Below, piece after piece: positions 8,352 through 15,981 of a stretch of DNA of 64,000 nucleotides. Made by a program: the position numbers and the translations under genes. The stretch is from NCBI RefSeq assembly GCF_947503415.1, contig NZ_CANNDS010000001.1, positions 1-64,000 on the forward strand, written 5' to 3'. The notes below the pieces were generated by a model. That model did not search any database. It worked only from the letters and a program-made list of their open reading frames with translations, and had not been told where the DNA came from. The first letter of the stretch is position 1; each line of letters starts with the position of its first letter. The stretch is from an uncultured Tateyamaria sp. Lineage in GTDB: Bacteria > Pseudomonadota > Alphaproteobacteria > Rhodobacterales > Rhodobacteraceae.

Positions 8352-9191
8352 CTATTTGCACAGCAACACCGGCAATCGCGCGTTGCGCAACAGAGCCTTG
8401 CTTGTCGCACCAACCACGAAATCATAGGCGTTTGAATGCCCAAACGCGCCAGTGACAACCAGATCAGCGCCTTGCTCAAATGCACACTCCATCAACACCT
8501 CAGCAATGGCCTGGCCCGCTTGATTGAGATGTCGCAATTCCACCTTGCGCCCGTGGCGTGACAAGGCGGACGTCAGGTCGAGCATGTCGGCATCCTGCAT
8601 CTCGTCCATGTCCCTGCCTTTGACGCGTAGCACAACAATTTCCGCATCTGGCACTGTGACGCCAAGCATATCATGGGCTGCACGAGCCGCCTCGCGTGTA
8701 TCGCTCCAGCCCAACAGGACCTTATTGCCAATCTCTGGACCGTCGTAGTTGAGTGGGACCACGATGACGGGGCGCCCACTTTGGCGGACGACCTCGGCCT
8801 GCACCCGCCGCTGGTCGTACCGGTCCACTTCCTTGTCTTCGTGCGCCATGATCACCAGATCGGCCGCGCGAGCGCTTTCGATCATCCGTTCTGATGCTGT
8901 ATTCGATTGCGCCTGAACAAGACGAAACTCGCTGACAAACCCTTCGGCATGTGTATGTGCGTCGAATATCTTTTTTATCTCGCTCGCCTTCGCCTTTTGA
9001 CTGTCATTGAAGAACTTAAAGGCGTTGTCGGGCACGTGTATCGCGATGCCGGGATAGACCTCGAGTGCTTCAAGCGTGTGCAGGCCGATCAGGTGTGCTC
9101 CTGTGCGCCGTGCCAGAGGAACGGCCACTTTCATCAGCGTCGCGGCGTGTTCCTCAGTTGTCAGACAGACAAGAATTGTTTTCGGTTCCAT
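8352..9191 (-). CDS. Tandem universal stress protein (two Usp domains)
   Basis: The 279-residue protein contains two Usp domains. The first begins KTILVCLTTEEH. The second, from about residue 160, ends with GADLVVTGAFGHSNAYDFV, a G-x2-G-type nucleotide-binding motif, and LLRNARLPVLLCK. The start at 9191 has GGAGGGG just upstream. It follows the Hsp20 gene by 58 bases on the same strand and is probably transcribed with it from the FNR/FixK-type site at 9789. Tandem Usp proteins of this kind are often induced by oxygen limitation. Confidence 0.88.
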   Translation of the reverse strand: MEPKTILVCLTTEEHAATLMKVAVPLARRTGAHLIGLHTLEALEVYPGIAIHVPDNAFKFFNDSQKAKASEIKKIFDAHTHAEGFVSEFRLVQAQSNTASERMIESARAADLVIMAHEDKEVDRYDQRRVQAEVVRQSGRPVIVVPLNYDGPEIGNKVLLGWSDTREAARAAHDMLGVTVPDAEIVVLRVKGRDMDEMQDADMLDLTSALSRHGRKVELRHLNQAGQAIAEVLMECAFEQGADLVVTGAFGHSNAYDFVVGATSKALLRNARLPVLLCK

Positions 9192-9218
9192 CGGGTCCCC
9201 TCCAGACTTACATTTTTG

Positions 9219-9241
9219 TCCCGGCGCGTATTGCGCCGGGA
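9219..9241. other. GC-rich hairpin between hsp20 and usp
   Basis: TCCCGGCGC and GCGCCGGGA form a perfect 9-bp stem around a 5-base loop, nine bases after the Hsp20 stop. No U-tract follows on the minus strand, so it is more likely an mRNA-stabilising or attenuating structure than a complete terminator. Confidence 0.5.
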
Positions 9242-9249
9242 TCCATCGG

Positions 9250-9720
9250 TCACGATGCGCCGATTTCGATTTTCTGAACGCCCGTCGGAGCGGTCTCCGG
9301 TCTGTCAATCCGGAGGGTCAGAACGCCGTTGGAAAATTCCGCTTTCACCGCGCCATTTTCGGGGACAAATCCCAATGGGATATGTCGACGAAAACTGCCA
9401 TAGCGGCGCTCCACAAGGTGGTAATCCTTGTCTTTTGCTTCACGATCCGCGCTTTTCTCGCCCTTGATGACCAGCGTGTCACCATGGACCGATGCATCAA
9501 GGTCTTCTGCGTTTACACCCGGCACGTCGGCGGTGATTTCCAGACCCGTTTCAGTTTCAGCCACATCAATGGCTGGGGTCAGTGGGCCACTGTCCTCGGT
9601 CGGTTGCAGGACCGACGTACCGCGTAGATGATCCAGCATCTGCGCCATTTCCCTTTGAAACGACTGAAAGAAGGGCTGGTACAAACTGGTATTGGGTCCG
9701 GTAAGATTGGAGTTCGACAT
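9250..9720 (-). CDS. Hsp20/alpha-crystallin small heat shock protein
   Basis: The 156-residue protein has a disordered N-terminal arm and then an alpha-crystallin domain from about residue 48, with ADVPGVNAEDLDASV, the GSFRRHIPLGF strand and the C-terminal GVLTLRID motif. The start at 9720 has GGGAGG upstream. It acts as an ATP-independent holdase in the cytoplasm. An FNR/FixK-type box at 9789-9802 lies 69 bases upstream, so it is probably an anoxia-response gene; a second Hsp20 gene in this window (42920) instead has a heat-shock-type promoter. Confidence 0.92.
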   Translation of the reverse strand: MSNSNLTGPNTSLYQPFFQSFQREMAQMLDHLRGTSVLQPTEDSGPLTPAIDVAETETGLEITADVPGVNAEDLDASVHGDTLVIKGEKSADREAKDKDYHLVERRYGSFRRHIPLGFVPENGAVKAEFSNGVLTLRIDRPETAPTGVQKIEIGAS

Positions 9721-9788
9721 TGTGAGCCTCCCTTTGGGTGATTTGGGTTTTGGATTATGATGATCTAACAAATCCACCTCACAACCGA

Positions 9789-9802
9789 TTGATCGTTATC
9801 AA
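9789..9802. promoter_or_regulatory. FNR/FixK box between hsp20 and the bactofilin-like gene
   Basis: TTGATCGTTATCAA is a perfect TTGAT-N4-ATCAA palindrome, the best form of the FNR/FixK consensus. It is centred about 60 bases upstream of the plus-strand gene and 75 upstream of hsp20. -10-like sequences lie at plausible class II distances on both sides, so it may serve both genes. Confidence 0.85.
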
Positions 9803-9855
9803 TTCCGACTTCGGATTCTGCGTTACGAAATTGGCGCAGCAATGGAGCGGTTGAG

Positions 9856-11049
9856 ATGCGTCAGAATTTCCTATTGGTCGTAAGCGCGATGGCAGCGCTG
9901 GCCGCAGCGCCTGCAGTCTCAGAACCCAGATTGTCCGAGCATGGCGGCGACACATTCGTCGCGGGTGAAACGGTGACGCAAACCCTTGATGCAAGCGGCG
10001 ACGTCTTTGTTGCGGGACGCTCCACAACTGTTTTGGGACATGCGGAGGGTGATTTCCACGCGTCCGGGTTTGACGTCGTCATTGATATCGACGTGGACGA
10101 AGATGCCTATGCGGCAGGCGCAACCGTTACCCTCAAGAGCACCATTGGCAAGGATCTGTCCGCAGCCGGCTTCACCGTTCGAACTGAGGCCATGTCGCGC
10201 GTTGCTGGAAACACCCGGCTGGCCGGTGCAACGGTGGTTGTTGATGGACCGGTCGACGGTGCTTTGTCTGTGACGGGGCGCGATGTCTTACTGAACGCCC
10301 CGGTCGCAGGCGACACGCGCATTGTAGCCCGCTCACTGCGCTTTGGACCCGAGGCGGTGGTGTCTGGGCGTCTGATATACACCACCGAGGCACGCATTGA
10401 CGTGCCAGCGCGCGTGGCCCCGGCCGCCCGTGTCGCTTTTGAGCCGTTGACGCGCGATGGATTGCGGGGTGCATGGGAAGGAATTGGGGACATGCCCGGT
10501 TTCCCGACCTTCGCATCGGTCTTCTTTGGATTCGTCGTCACCCTGCTGTTCTTTGTCCTCTTGGGTGCAATCACTTTGGGATTTGCTCCGAAACAAGTGT
10601 CCTGGTTGCGCAAATCCATCGGCTCCGCGCCGGGGCGGACATTGCTGCAAGGTGTGGTGGGCTTGTCGATCCTGTTTGGCGCAATTCCGGTCATTGGACT
10701 GACAATCATTGGCCTGCCCTTCGTTCCCATCGCCCTATTGGGCATCGTGGCAGTCTGGACGCTGGCCTATGCGCTTGGTGCCTATGCCGTTGCGATGCGG
10801 CTTTGGACCGGCCTTGGGGGCGAGATGGACCCGGCAATACTCACACGGTTGATGGTCTTTGCGACAGCTATCATTTGCGTGGCGTTGATGAACTTCATCC
10901 CCTTTGTCGGATGGGTGGCGAACTACACCCTGGTTCTGCTGGGTGTCGGCGCCATGACCCATGCGGTTTTCCTTGCGCTTATCCCCGATATCGATCCTGC
11001 CTTAGACGCAGATATGCGGCCCGCTGACCGCGATGACGTTACAACCTGA
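9856..11049 (+). CDS. Bactofilin-like beta-helix membrane protein
   Basis: The 397-residue protein has a signal peptide (cleavage near residue 22). Residues 25-190 are short repeated strands such as GDTFVAGETV, GDVFVAGRST and GDFHASGFDV, typical of polymer-forming (bactofilin-type) right-handed beta-helices. The C-terminal half has four or five membrane helices (about 213-240, 262-285, 288-312 and 328-360). The architecture suggests an extracytoplasmic scaffold anchored to the inner membrane. A perfect FNR/FixK box lies upstream, and a DUF2267 gene follows 16 bases downstream. Molecular function is unknown. Confidence 0.75.
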   Translation: MRQNFLLVVSAMAALAAAPAVSEPRLSEHGGDTFVAGETVTQTLDASGDVFVAGRSTTVLGHAEGDFHASGFDVVIDIDVDEDAYAAGATVTLKSTIGKDLSAAGFTVRTEAMSRVAGNTRLAGATVVVDGPVDGALSVTGRDVLLNAPVAGDTRIVARSLRFGPEAVVSGRLIYTTEARIDVPARVAPAARVAFEPLTRDGLRGAWEGIGDMPGFPTFASVFFGFVVTLLFFVLLGAITLGFAPKQVSWLRKSIGSAPGRTLLQGVVGLSILFGAIPVIGLTIIGLPFVPIALLGIVAVWTLAYALGAYAVAMRLWTGLGGEMDPAILTRLMVFATAIICVALMNFIPFVGWVANYTLVLLGVGAMTHAVFLALIPDIDPALDADMRPADRDDVTT

Positions 11050-11065
11050 ATAGAGGAGAGCGACT

Positions 11066-11488
11066 ATGTCCAATCAAGGTCTCGAAGTGATCGATCAAAC
11101 CGTGCATCTGACCCATGAATGGATCAATGAACTGGCGGAACGCGTGGGGTATTCTTCCAAACGCAGTGCGCTGCGATTGCTGCGTACGGTGCTGCAAATC
11201 TTGCGTGATCGGGTGCCTCAGGACGAGATGGCCCAGTTTTCAGCACAGTTGCCGCTGTTGGTGCGCGGTGTCATGTTCGAGGGCTGGCAGCCCAAACTGG
11301 TGCCCAAAACGGCGCTGGTGTTCCAAAAACACGTGATCACCGAAATGCAGGACACGTCCGAATTCCGCGGCCCAGAGGATACCAAATACGTGTTTGACCT
11401 GCTGAATGCGCGCATCAGCCGGGGTGAGGTCGAAGATATGCGCGCCTGCCTTCCACAAGACATACGCGCATATTGGACGGCGCCCTGA
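11066..11488 (+). CDS. DUF2267 family protein
   Basis: The 140-residue protein matches the DUF2267 pattern: a helical domain with ALRLLRTVLQILRDRVP and LPLLVRGVMFEGW, repeated in shorter form at the C-terminus (FDLLNARISRGEVEDMRACL). AGAGGAG precedes the ATG by eight bases. It follows the bactofilin-like gene by 16 bases and is probably in the same FixK-controlled unit. Its biochemical function is not known; the family often occurs with stress proteins. Confidence 0.75.
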   Translation: MSNQGLEVIDQTVHLTHEWINELAERVGYSSKRSALRLLRTVLQILRDRVPQDEMAQFSAQLPLLVRGVMFEGWQPKLVPKTALVFQKHVITEMQDTSEFRGPEDTKYVFDLLNARISRGEVEDMRACLPQDIRAYWTAP

Positions 11489-11494
11489 TTGGGC

Positions 11495-12166
11495 TTAATT
11501 GCTGCCCCGAGACAGGTCTTGCAACATGGCAGGCTGCATGACGATGATCGTTTGCGCGCCGTCCAAGGCAATCACGCCGGACAGGCGCAACGCAGTGAAG
11601 GCTCGGCTGACGGTTTCAGTGGTCAGTCCAAGGAAATCTGCGATGTCGCTGCGGCTCATCGGCAGGTCGATCTGGCGATAAACACCCAGATCTTCGCCGT
11701 ACCGTTGGGTGATCACATTCAGGAACGACGCAACCTTTTCTGCGGCCGATTTCCGTCCGAGCATCATGACGTGGTCCTGCATCGCGCTGATTTCTCTCAG
11801 CGCTGCATGCAACAACGCCATATGCAAATCTGGATCGCCATTCCCATGATCCAGCGCCGCGCGGTTATAGGCCTGCAACGTCGTATCGACCAGCGCTTCG
11901 CAGTCGGTATGGTGGCACCCGTCCGCAGGAAACCCGATAATGTCGCCAGGGTAGCCAAACGCGATGACTTGCCGCCGACCGTCTTCGAGCATTCGGGTCA
12001 GGCGCACAACGCCGGTTTCAACCTGGTAGATACGTTCGACTTCATCCCCCTCGCGATAAAGGTGCTTGCCTTTCTTGAGCAATGTGCGCGGCGACGTGCG
12101 ATGCCCCTTGTCTTGCGCCAAAAGACTGGTGTCGGGGCGATTTTCCGCTGACAGCGTAATGTACAT
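11495..12166 (-). CDS. fixK: FixK-like Crp/Fnr transcriptional regulator
   Basis: The 223-residue protein has a cyclic-nucleotide-fold sensor domain (about 25-120), a long dimer helix (about 120-150) and a winged HTH. The recognition helix contains TTETVSRAF, so E184, S187 and R188 fit the E-x2-S-R pattern by which FNR/FixK proteins read TTGA. The N-terminal cysteine cluster of FNR is absent; only C84 and C89 are present, so it cannot hold an FNR-type [4Fe-4S] centre and resembles FixK. The start at 12166 follows GGGGGACC. The neighbouring FixL-like kinase and response regulator probably control its expression through the K-box-like site at 12245. It is the natural candidate for binding the TTGA-N6-TCAA sites in this region. 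Confidence 0.85.
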   Translation of the reverse strand: MYITLSAENRPDTSLLAQDKGHRTSPRTLLKKGKHLYREGDEVERIYQVETGVVRLTRMLEDGRRQVIAFGYPGDIIGFPADGCHHTDCEALVDTTLQAYNRAALDHGNGDPDLHMALLHAALREISAMQDHVMMLGRKSAAEKVASFLNVITQRYGEDLGVYRQIDLPMSRSDIADFLGLTTETVSRAFTALRLSGVIALDGAQTIIVMQPAMLQDLSRGSN

Positions 12167-12244
12167 GTGTGTGGTCCCCCTGTTTTTGCCAGGACCTTGT
12201 TGGACGCGCTGTGTAATCTGACGTACGGTTGGGTGAGTGAGATT

Positions 12245-12260
12245 TGTATCAATTTGTAAC
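12245..12260 (-). promoter_or_regulatory. K-box-like direct repeat upstream of fixK
   Basis: Read on the minus strand this is GTTACA-AATT-GATACA, one mismatch from the GTTACA-N4-GTTACA K-box that I recall as the target of the rhizobial response regulator FxkR. It lies 79-94 bases upstream of the fixK start and 72 bases from the divergent response-regulator gene. Confidence 0.6.
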
Positions 12261-12331
12261 AGCAACCTCGGCCACCACGTGCGCGTTCGAGGGGAAGCAG
12301 GCGCAACCGCGCCACGGGTACGGAGCGAAAG

Positions 12332-13105
12332 GTGAGCCAACCGCTGTCCATACTGGTTGTCGAAGACGATCTGAAAGTCCGAGCGCTTTTGCGCAACGTG
12401 CTGGAGGATGATGGTTTTGATGTGCTTGAGGCGGGCGACGCAGCCTCTACACTCGGCTTTGTGCAAAACAATGACCTCAGCCTCGTCACGTTAGATATAA
12501 ACCTGGGCGCCGAAAGCGGTCTCGATCTGGCACGGGACATTCGCAAGATATCGACCGTGCCAATTGTCATGGTCACCGGCAAAGACGATGTGATCGACCG
12601 TGTTGTCGGCCTCGAGATTGGCGCGGATGACTACATTGCGAAACCATTCCATGTGCGCGAGGTCATTGCACGCATTCGTGCGGTCCTGCGGCGGCATCAG
12701 TTTGCAACGAATGACGCGCAACAGTCCATCGAACCGGTGCAGGACACGCGCGACAGTGCCAAGTATTGCTTTGACGGCATGATGGCGGTGCCGGATCGCA
12801 TGCAAGTAATCGACCGCACCGGGAAGGATTGCGCGCTGACCACGGGCGATTTCAACTTGCTGAAGGTGTTTCTGGAACGGCCGAAACGGGTGCTGTCGCG
12901 CGATCAGCTTATGGATCTGACGGGCGGCATTTCCTGGACGCCTCTGGACCGCACCATCGACAATCAGGTCGCCCGCTTGCGCAAGAAGATCGAGCGCAAT
13001 CCGTCAGACCCCCGGATTATCAAAACCGTGCGTGGCGTTGGCTACACCTTCGCCTGCGACGTGGACTGCCAGTCCGAACATGACACACTTCACAAAAGCG
13101 CCTGA
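12332..13105 (+). CDS. fxkR: OmpR/PhoB-type response regulator, FxkR-like
   Basis: The 257-residue protein has a receiver domain (residues 5-117; acidic pair E11/D12, phospho-acceptor D55 in VTLDINLG, K104 in IAKPF) and a winged-helix effector domain (about 145-250, ending RTIDNQVARLRKKIE...GVGYTF). The start is GTG with GGAG upstream. It diverges from fixK and converges with the FixL-like kinase gene, overlapping that gene's 3' end by 16 bases. In Rhizobium etli an OmpR-type regulator (FxkR), not a LuxR-type FixJ, links hybrid FixL to fixK; gene order and the K-box-like repeat suggest the same here. Direct partnership is inference. Confidence 0.8.
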   Translation: MSQPLSILVVEDDLKVRALLRNVLEDDGFDVLEAGDAASTLGFVQNNDLSLVTLDINLGAESGLDLARDIRKISTVPIVMVTGKDDVIDRVVGLEIGADDYIAKPFHVREVIARIRAVLRRHQFATNDAQQSIEPVQDTRDSAKYCFDGMMAVPDRMQVIDRTGKDCALTTGDFNLLKVFLERPKRVLSRDQLMDLTGGISWTPLDRTIDNQVARLRKKIERNPSDPRIIKTVRGVGYTFACDVDCQSEHDTLHKSA

Positions 13106-14616
13106 AGCCGTTCGGCCAGTTCCGACTGCCGATAGGGTTTGTGCAATATCCGATCGTCCGCGCTGCCGCCCATCTTGCCGCTGATCACGTCGCTCGCATA
13201 ACCCGAGGTCAGCAAGATCTTGATGTGGGGAAATTCTTGTCGAACTTTTGCCGCGAGATCGTAACCGTTGAGCGTGCCAGGCATGACCAGATCGGAGAAC
13301 ACCAGATCCACTTGCGCCCCGGCAGACAGCAAAGCAAAGGCCTCGTCACCATTTTCGGCCTCTTCGGTTTTGTAGCCCAGATCACGTACCCGTTCTATCG
13401 ACAGCCTGCGCACACGCGGATTGTCCTCCACAACCAGAACAACTTGCCCGGTCCCAAACGGCATGTCGCTTGCCTCTGCACCACTCAGTTTTCCTTTCGC
13501 CGCATTCGTATTTTTTAGTGCTGGAAAGTACAGGCCGAAACTCGTGCCGTGCCCCAGTTCGCTGTAGAGCGTGATGTGCCCACCGGACTGTCGGACAAAA
13601 CCGTACACCATCGCCAGCCCAAGGCCTGTGCCACCCTTATCGGCCTTGGTGGTAAAGAAGGGTTCGAACGCGCGGCGCTGCGCATCGATGCTCATGCCTT
13701 CGCCATCGTCACTGATGAACAACCGGACGTAGTCCCCGGGTTCGATATCGGTTTCCTGCGCCATGTATTCGTCGTCGATTCTCACATCCGCGACCGAGAT
13801 CAGAAACTCACCACCGTTTGGCATTGCGTCCCGCGCGTTCAAGGCAAGGTTGATCAGCGCAGATTGTAGCTGCACCGGATCAACCATCACCGCACTCAGC
13901 GTTTTGGCGAACTCGGTACGGATGGTGTACCGCTCTCCGATGGTGCGCCGAAGGATCGCAAGTGCATCGCGGCACTGTTGGCGCAAATCGACGCGCGTGG
14001 GCTTCAAATCACCCTTGCGCGCGAACACCAGCAGGCGAGAGGTCAGATCAGCGCCCAATTCAGCCGACGCCAATGCATCATCAATTAGATCGGTCTGTCG
14101 CTCGTCCACGCCCCGCATCTGCAACAGCTCGAGGTTGCCGATGATGACGGTGAGAAGGTTGTTGAAATCATGGGCAATTCCGCCGGTCAGTTGACCCACC
14201 GCATCCAGCCGTTGTGACCGTGCGAGGGCCTCTTGCGCAGCGCGGCGTGCGGTGAGGTTGTGCAGGATGCCGATGAACATTGGCGTGCCAGCGATATCCG
14301 CGCGACCAACTGACAAATGCAACGGAAACACCGTGCCGTCTTTTCGCTGCCCTTCGACATCACGACCGATACCGATGATCCGCTTCTCTCCTGTTTTGAG
14401 ATGATGGGACATGAAGCCATCGTGTAAATCGGCCAAAACCTTTGGCATCAACACGTTGACGCTTTGCCCAATGAGCGTGCCTTCATCGTACCCAAACAAC
14501 CGATCCGCTGCGGGGTTGGTTCGTTGCATCAGACCATGGTCGTCGGCCACAATGATCGCATCGGCCGCGGCCTCCATCAGGGCTGTCAACAGAGCTGTAT
14601 CCTGGCTGTGATCCAC
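13090..14616 (-). CDS. fixL: Hybrid FixL-like haem-PAS oxygen sensor histidine kinase
   Basis: The 508-residue soluble protein has one PAS domain (about 8-125), HisKA with GGIAHDFNN (H149), an HATPase_c domain (GEGM and GTGLGL motifs) and a C-terminal receiver (about 390-508, D in VFSDLVMPG). The PAS segment LHDGFMSHHLKTGEKRIIGI closely resembles rhizobial FixL: H65 lines up with the haem-ligating His (H200 of Bradyrhizobium FixL) and R85 with the distal Arg (R220). This strongly suggests an O2-binding haem. No membrane helices are seen. The start is GTG; an internal ATG 13 codons later is possible. The attached receiver makes it an hFixL-type kinase. Confidence 0.85.
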   Translation of the reverse strand: MDHSQDTALLTALMEAAADAIIVADDHGLMQRTNPAADRLFGYDEGTLIGQSVNVLMPKVLADLHDGFMSHHLKTGEKRIIGIGRDVEGQRKDGTVFPLHLSVGRADIAGTPMFIGILHNLTARRAAQEALARSQRLDAVGQLTGGIAHDFNNLLTVIIGNLELLQMRGVDERQTDLIDDALASAELGADLTSRLLVFARKGDLKPTRVDLRQQCRDALAILRRTIGERYTIRTEFAKTLSAVMVDPVQLQSALINLALNARDAMPNGGEFLISVADVRIDDEYMAQETDIEPGDYVRLFISDDGEGMSIDAQRRAFEPFFTTKADKGGTGLGLAMVYGFVRQSGGHITLYSELGHGTSFGLYFPALKNTNAAKGKLSGAEASDMPFGTGQVVLVVEDNPRVRRLSIERVRDLGYKTEEAENGDEAFALLSAGAQVDLVFSDLVMPGTLNGYDLAAKVRQEFPHIKILLTSGYASDVISGKMGGSADDRILHKPYRQSELAERLQALL

Positions 14617-14668
14617 GAATTTTTCCCAATTGCCTCATGCGACTTTGAACCAAGTTGAACAAACCGAC

Positions 14669-14682
14669 ATGATCTGGGTCAA
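14669..14682. promoter_or_regulatory. Weak FNR/FixK-like box upstream of the FixL-like kinase
   Basis: ATGATCTGGGTCAA matches TTGA-N6-TCAA with one mismatch. It is centred about 60 bases upstream of the kinase start. No clear -10 is seen at class II spacing, so feedback on the sensor gene is only possible. Confidence 0.3.
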
Positions 14683-14692
14683 GGCAAGACCG

Positions 14693-15850
14693 TCAGACAT
14701 GCGCCGCCGTATTTGTCCCGGCCTGCTTGCCGAGGCTGGCGAGCAAGCCAAGATGCCGGGTCAAATCAGATAGCGTAATAACACCAAGCAGCCGCCGGCC
14801 TTCGACAACCATAAATTTGCGCTGCCCGGTTTGCGCGATGCGTTCAAATAGCTCCAAGACCGGAAGGTCCGGTGGGACGCAATTGTTGGGGTCCAGATCA
14901 ACGAAGATGTCGCCCACCGTTGTGTTGGCCCAATTTTCGCGGTCGATGCTCGACAAGACACCTGTATCGATATGGCCCAGAAGCACACCTGCGTCGACCA
15001 CTGGCACAAAGCCGATCCGCTTCGCCAATATCACCTGATTGACCAAAGCGGAAAGGGTCGCCTTGGGATCCACGATCACAGTCTCTGCAGTCATCAGTTG
15101 GCCGACCGTCCGGTCGCCCAATAGGGACTTGGTCCGCTGTGCATCGACACTGCTGCGCGCGGCCGCCAAAACGAAAACCCCGATGAGGATTTGCCAGAAC
15201 CCGCTGACCATCGCGCCCTGAAACAACCCAAGCAGACCCAATCCCATAAGCCCATAGGCAAGGATCGTGCCAGCGCGCGCCGCTGTTTCCGTTGCGGCCA
15301 GCATGTCACCGCTACGCCGCCACAGCCAAGCACGCAGGATACGCCCACCATCAAGCGGAAAGGCAGGGAGCAGATTGAACAGCGCGAGGATCAGATTGAT
15401 CAAAGCCAGATAGTTCAACACTGCGACCACCGGCCCGGCGCCGACAAGGACCGCACCCGCACCCGCCAATGTCCAAAAGGTAAATGCGAGACCGAAGCTC
15501 ATTGCCGGGCCCGCGGCGGCGATCCAGAGTTCGTGCACAGCCTTTGTCGGCTCTTGAGCCAGTTCAGCAACGCCACCAAACAAAAACAGCGTGATATGCC
15601 GTGTCTCCACTCCAAACCGACGGGCTGTCACGGCGTGCGCCAGTTCATGCCCCACCAGTGACGCGAAGAACAACAACATCGCCAGAACGGCCATTGCTGC
15701 ATAACTCCACTGCGACAAACCCGGCAGGGCAGCGGGAAAGGTATGTTGACACAAGCTCCATGTAATCAAGGCAGCGATCAGGCCCCAACTTGGATCAATC
15801 CTTATATCAAATCCAAAAAGGGTGACGATGGTTCGGGCGTTTGAAAACAT
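14693..15850 (-). CDS. M50 (site-2) zinc metalloprotease with CBS domains
   Basis: The 385-residue membrane protein has the zinc motif HELAH (H68, E69, H72) in a transmembrane helix and the second ligand region NLLPAFPLDGG (D167), both diagnostic of S2P/SpoIVFB-type intramembrane proteases. Residues 240-375 form a CBS pair that may sense adenylates. The start at 15850 follows AAGGACGG. A perfect TTGA-N6-TCAA site (15899-15912) lies 49 bases upstream, followed by a TATCGT -10-like hexamer at 15877-15872, fitting a class II FNR/FixK promoter. The proteolytic substrate is unknown. Confidence 0.88.
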   Translation of the reverse strand: MFSNARTIVTLFGFDIRIDPSWGLIAALITWSLCQHTFPAALPGLSQWSYAAMAVLAMLLFFASLVGHELAHAVTARRFGVETRHITLFLFGGVAELAQEPTKAVHELWIAAAGPAMSFGLAFTFWTLAGAGAVLVGAGPVVAVLNYLALINLILALFNLLPAFPLDGGRILRAWLWRRSGDMLAATETAARAGTILAYGLMGLGLLGLFQGAMVSGFWQILIGVFVLAAARSSVDAQRTKSLLGDRTVGQLMTAETVIVDPKATLSALVNQVILAKRIGFVPVVDAGVLLGHIDTGVLSSIDRENWANTTVGDIFVDLDPNNCVPPDLPVLELFERIAQTGQRKFMVVEGRRLLGVITLSDLTRHLGLLASLGKQAGTNTAAHV

Positions 15851-15898
15851 GGCGACCGTCCTTTTTCCCCAACGATAAACCCGGCTCAACCAGCGCCA

Positions 15899-15912
15899 TT
15901 GATTTCGCTCAA
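15899..15912. promoter_or_regulatory. FNR/FixK box upstream of the M50 protease gene
   Basis: TTGATTTCGCTCAA fits TTGA-N6-TCAA exactly. With a TATCGT hexamer 21 bases downstream on the minus strand it matches a class II activator site for the protease gene; it may also serve the divergent exchanger gene. Confidence 0.8.
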
Positions 15913-15934
15913 CCCGGATGCGCTGCGGGGCGAA

Positions 15935-15948
15935 TTGAGAAATATCAG
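15935..15948. promoter_or_regulatory. Second, imperfect FNR/FixK-like box
   Basis: TTGAGAAATATCAG matches TTGA-N6-TCAA except for the last base. It is only 34 bases from the exchanger start; class II spacing would put the transcript start at the ATG, so its role is doubtful. Confidence 0.35.
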
Positions 15949-15981
15949 CACATGCTCTGCCCGCAGGCGTAAGCGGACGGC

